Positions 6,082 through 8,260 of a stretch of 8,260 bases of DNA are shown piece after piece. The notes under the pieces are model-generated. The model was given only the letters and a program-made list of their open reading frames with translations, had not been told where the DNA came from and ran no database searches. The position numbers and the translations under genes were made by a program. This stretch comes from Planctomycetota bacterium (GTDB taxonomy: Bacteria > Planctomycetota > Planctomycetia > Pirellulales > Lacipirellulaceae). The stretch is from positions 1 through 8,260 of the forward strand of contig JAKEIB010000365.1 of the NCBI GenBank assembly GCA_022614705.1, given 5' to 3'. Every line of letters begins with the position of its first letter. The first letter of the stretch is position 1.

Positions 6082-8115
6082 CTACCACAATACTTTGGTA
6101 TCGCCTTGCCAGCGGACGAAGCCCTCGATGGCCTCGAACTCGGGGAGACCCAGTTTGTCGTAGAGTTGGGCCGTGTCGCGGTTGCGGTCTTCAGCCCGCT
6201 TCCAAAACTCGCGCATGTCGGGACCGGGAAATAGTGCCCGATCTTTCTGCGACTGGTGTTTGAAAATCGCGGTGCGCTTGCGGTCGACTTCCGAAGGACT
6301 GAGCGGCACGGCCATCTCGATTTCATGCGGCCCCCACTCGTGCCACGCACCGCGGTACAACCAAACTTCGCATTCGCCGAACCAGTCGTCACGTTCGCAG
6401 CGGTGACAGGCCGTGAGTACGGCGTTGAGGCACACGCGATGCGTGCCGTGTGGATCCGATAAGTCGCCGGCCGCGTAAATCTGGTGCGGACGGACCTTCC
6501 GCAATAGCTCCACGACCATCGCGATGTCATCTTCACCGAGCGGCTTCTTCTTTACGCGGCCCGTTTCGTAGAACGGCATGTCCATGAAATGCAGCCGTGA
6601 GTCAGGCACGCCGCAACTGCGAGTGGCGGCGCGTGCCTCGCCGCGGCGGATCATGCCTTTGATCGTTTGCACGGCCGGGCTATCGACCTGTCCCGGCTTC
6701 TTGTTTCGCAACGCGTCCTCGATGGAGGCGAAAAAGGAGGCGAAAAAGGTGTCAGCCACCTTTTGTGCGAAGCACCCTTCGGGCCGTTCCGGCAAAAGGT
6801 GGCTGACACCTTTTTCGCCTCCGAAGTGAGTATTGAACTCGGCCACGAAATCGGCGAAGCGAATCGCATCGTCGTCGAACACGGCAATGTTGCCGGACGT
6901 CTGGTAGGCCACGTGCACTTCGTGGCCCTGGTCGGCGAGGCGGATCAGCGTGCCGCCCATTGAAATGACGTCGTCGTCCGGGTGCGGCGAGAAGATGAGG
7001 ACTCGCTTGGGAAAGATGTCGTCGCGGGACCGGGCGTGATCGCCCGGCCGCTTGGCGTGGGCCGGCTTGCCGCCGGGCCAGCCGGTGATCGTCGATTGCA
7101 GATGTCGAAACACCTTTAGGTTGATGTCGTAGGCCGGGCCGCGATCGGCCAGCAGGTCCTGCAGTCCTTCCTCGTTGTAATCGTGATCGGTGAGCTTCAG
7201 GATCGCCTTATCGAGCTTGCGTGCCAGCCAAATGACGGCTTTGCGGACCTTGGCCTCGTCCCACTCCACGGGGCCGAGCAGCCAGGGCGATTTGTAGCGC
7301 GTGAGACTGTCGGCGGCTGCTTCATCGAGCACGACCTGGGCGTTGGGATGCTCCTGCAGGAAGCTGGCCGCGATAGTCGCGCTGATCTCGCCCTCGACGG
7401 AGCGGGCGATGATCGGCGCCTTGTGCTCGCCGAACGCCAGCATGATGAGTTGCCGGGCGCCCAAGATCGTGCCCACACCCATGGTGATGGCCCGCCGCGG
7501 AACGTGCTCCTGGCCGAAGAAGTCGCTGGCCGCGTCGATCCGGGTAACGCGGTCGAGCGTGATGAGGCGCGTGCGGCTTTGTTCGCTGGAGCCCGGCTCG
7601 TTAAAGCCGATGTGCCCGGTGCGGCCCACGCCCAAGAGCTGAATATCGATGCCGCCGGCCTTGGTGATTTGCTCCTCGTACCAGGCGCAGAAGTCGGCGA
7701 CTTGCTCGATCGGCAGTGTGCCATCCGGCACGTGCCAGTTGCCGGGCGCGATGTCGACCAGGTCGAACAGATGCTCGCGCATGAAGCGGACGTAGCTTTG
7801 CAGCTCGCCGGGCTGCATCGGGTAGTATTCGTCGAGATTGAACGTGATTACGTTCGCGAACGATAGTCCCTCTTCGCGATGCAGCCGGACGAGCTCGTCG
7901 TAGATGCCGACGGGCGTGTTGCCGGTGGCCAGGCCCAATACGCAGTTTCGCCCTTCGGCCGCGCGCTGGCGAATGAGGTCGGCAATCTGCCCAGCAACCG
8001 CCTTGCTGGCCTGCGTGGAGTGCGGATACACGCGTACCGGAATTCGCTCGCGCTGCGCCAGCGGATCGGGCGTTGGTCGTTCTGGTGCAACCCTAACTTT
8101 TTGATCGGAAATCAC
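6082..8115 (-). CDS. Glucosamine-6-phosphate deaminase-like / PIG-L deacetylase fusion
   Basis: A 677-residue two-domain cytosolic protein. Residues about 25-300 are NagB-like (isomerase/deaminase converting glucosamine-6-phosphate to fructose-6-phosphate and ammonia): GLATGNTPVG (61-70), NLDEYY (93-98, Asp95 matching the proton-transfer Asp72 of E. coli NagB) and GVGRTGHIGFNEPGS (162-176). In that last motif His168 and Glu173 are kept, but Thr166 stands where NagB has Asp141. Residues about 368-677 are a PIG-L/LmbE zinc deacetylase: SPHPDDD (376-382, metal ligands) and DPHGTHR (554-560). From memory, the same fusion is common in Bacteroidetes and planctomycetes at about 650 residues, often annotated as nagB. 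The domains suggest deacetylation and deamination of an amino sugar, but the substrate is unproved. The start is GTG with AAAGGA 6 bases upstream. Residues about 432-464 come from an inserted palindrome. Confidence 0.9.
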   Translation of the reverse strand: MISDQKVRVAPERPTPDPLAQRERIPVRVYPHSTQASKAVAGQIADLIRQRAAEGRNCVLGLATGNTPVGIYDELVRLHREEGLSFANVITFNLDEYYPMQPGELQSYVRFMREHLFDLVDIAPGNWHVPDGTLPIEQVADFCAWYEEQITKAGGIDIQLLGVGRTGHIGFNEPGSSEQSRTRLITLDRVTRIDAASDFFGQEHVPRRAITMGVGTILGARQLIMLAFGEHKAPIIARSVEGEISATIAASFLQEHPNAQVVLDEAAADSLTRYKSPWLLGPVEWDEAKVRKAVIWLARKLDKAILKLTDHDYNEEGLQDLLADRGPAYDINLKVFRHLQSTITGWPGGKPAHAKRPGDHARSRDDIFPKRVLIFSPHPDDDVISMGGTLIRLADQGHEVHVAYQTSGNIAVFDDDAIRFADFVAEFNTHFGGEKGVSHLLPERPEGCFAQKVADTFFASFFASIEDALRNKKPGQVDSPAVQTIKGMIRRGEARAATRSCGVPDSRLHFMDMPFYETGRVKKKPLGEDDIAMVVELLRKVRPHQIYAAGDLSDPHGTHRVCLNAVLTACHRCERDDWFGECEVWLYRGAWHEWGPHEIEMAVPLSPSEVDRKRTAIFKHQSQKDRALFPGPDMREFWKRAEDRNRDTAQLYDKLGLPEFEAIEGFVRWQGDTKVLW
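6724..6822. repeat. In-frame palindromic element inside the PIG-L domain
   Basis: A perfect 30-bp inverted repeat, 6736-6765 with 6793-6822, flanks a 27-base loop; the whole is 87 bp, a multiple of three. The left arm begins GGAGGCGAAAAAGG and both arms contain GGTGTCAGCCACC or its complement. The 12-mer GGAGGCGAAAAA is also directly duplicated just outside (6724-6735). The minus-strand gene reads through without stop or frameshift. It yields KGVSHLL from one arm, KVADTFFAS from the other, and a second FFAS from the duplication (protein residues about 432-464). The loop encodes PERPEGCF. Confidence 0.8.
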
Positions 8116-8260
8116 AAATAGTCCTTTGACGAAAAACGGAACGCTAATTCACACGAATCGACACTACTGTCCGGCTAACGCCGGAGTGACTTCGGTTAAC
8201 TCTTAGGATTTCAACAAGTTGCGTTCGACAATGCGTGTACACGATCTGAACTCGCCAGCA
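8116..8260. other. Leader of the fusion gene and possible divergent gene start
   Basis: No complete gene lies here. AAAGGA on the minus strand (8122-8127) serves the GTG start at 8115. A weak minus-strand TTGTCG about 17 bases from TCCTAA is not convincing as a promoter. On the plus strand an ATG at 8231 opens a frame (MRVHDLNSPA) to the window edge; it has no close ribosome binding site and cannot be judged from ten codons. Confidence 0.3.
8162..8185. repeat. Hairpin with a CACTACTG flank
   Basis: TCCGGC (8170-8175) and GCCGGA (8180-8185) form a 6-bp stem around TAAC. Read on the minus strand, 8162-8175 gives GCCGGACAGTAGTG, matching 12 of 14 bases of GCCGGACACTACTG at 84-97. It may be a dispersed repeat or a leader structure of the fusion gene. 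Confidence 0.35.

Noticed and set aside
7183..7866. A 227-codon plus-strand open frame opposite the NagB domain
   Set aside because: It is antisense to strongly conserved NagB motifs and has no domain-like features or ribosome binding site.

Overview
The window (about 8.3 kb, moderately GC-rich) looks like chromosomal DNA of a planctomycete, probably near the Pirellulales. This is inferred from gene content, not from a marker gene. The clues are a Tat-exported Gfo/Idh/MocA oxidoreductase, a PEP-CTERM protein, a NagB/PIG-L fusion enzyme, Shine-Dalgarno sites of uneven strength, and many palindromic repeats between and inside genes. No tRNA, rRNA, CRISPR array or complete insertion sequence was found.

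Layout. Positions 1-84 hold the last 27 codons and the stop of an unidentified gene. Positions 85-1304 contain no convincing gene but hold at least seven palindromic or tandem-repeat elements of different kinds, ending in a plausible promoter. A plus-strand Gfo/Idh/MocA oxidoreductase gene follows (1305-2789) and converges on a minus-strand HdeD-like membrane protein gene (2825-3382), with a short hairpin between them. Also on the minus strand are an aldehyde dehydrogenase (3480-4910), a PEP-CTERM surface or exported protein (4985-5860) and a 677-residue NagB/PIG-L fusion (6082-8115, GTG start). The last 145 bases are the leader of that gene and possibly the start of a divergent gene.

How the genes relate. 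The four minus-strand genes lie in the same direction with gaps of 97, 74 and 221 bases. Each gap holds a hairpin or inverted repeat, so one tight operon is not obvious. Functionally they are ordinary: sugar or sugar-derivative oxidoreduction, aldehyde oxidation, amino-sugar metabolism, a membrane protein and an exosortase-type cargo.

The most interesting signal is the repeats. A 30-bp perfect inverted repeat (87-bp element, a multiple of three, with an adjacent 12-bp direct duplication) lies inside the PIG-L half of the fusion gene. It is translated in frame as about 33 extra residues. A different stem-loop at 933-995 shares its CTGACACCT core. A paired-hairpin family built on CTCGCTCCGCGAG occurs at 1144-1183 and 3436-3477, with a diverged relative at 742-807. 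Together these suggest several active or recently active palindromic element families, at least one of which tolerates insertion in coding sequence.
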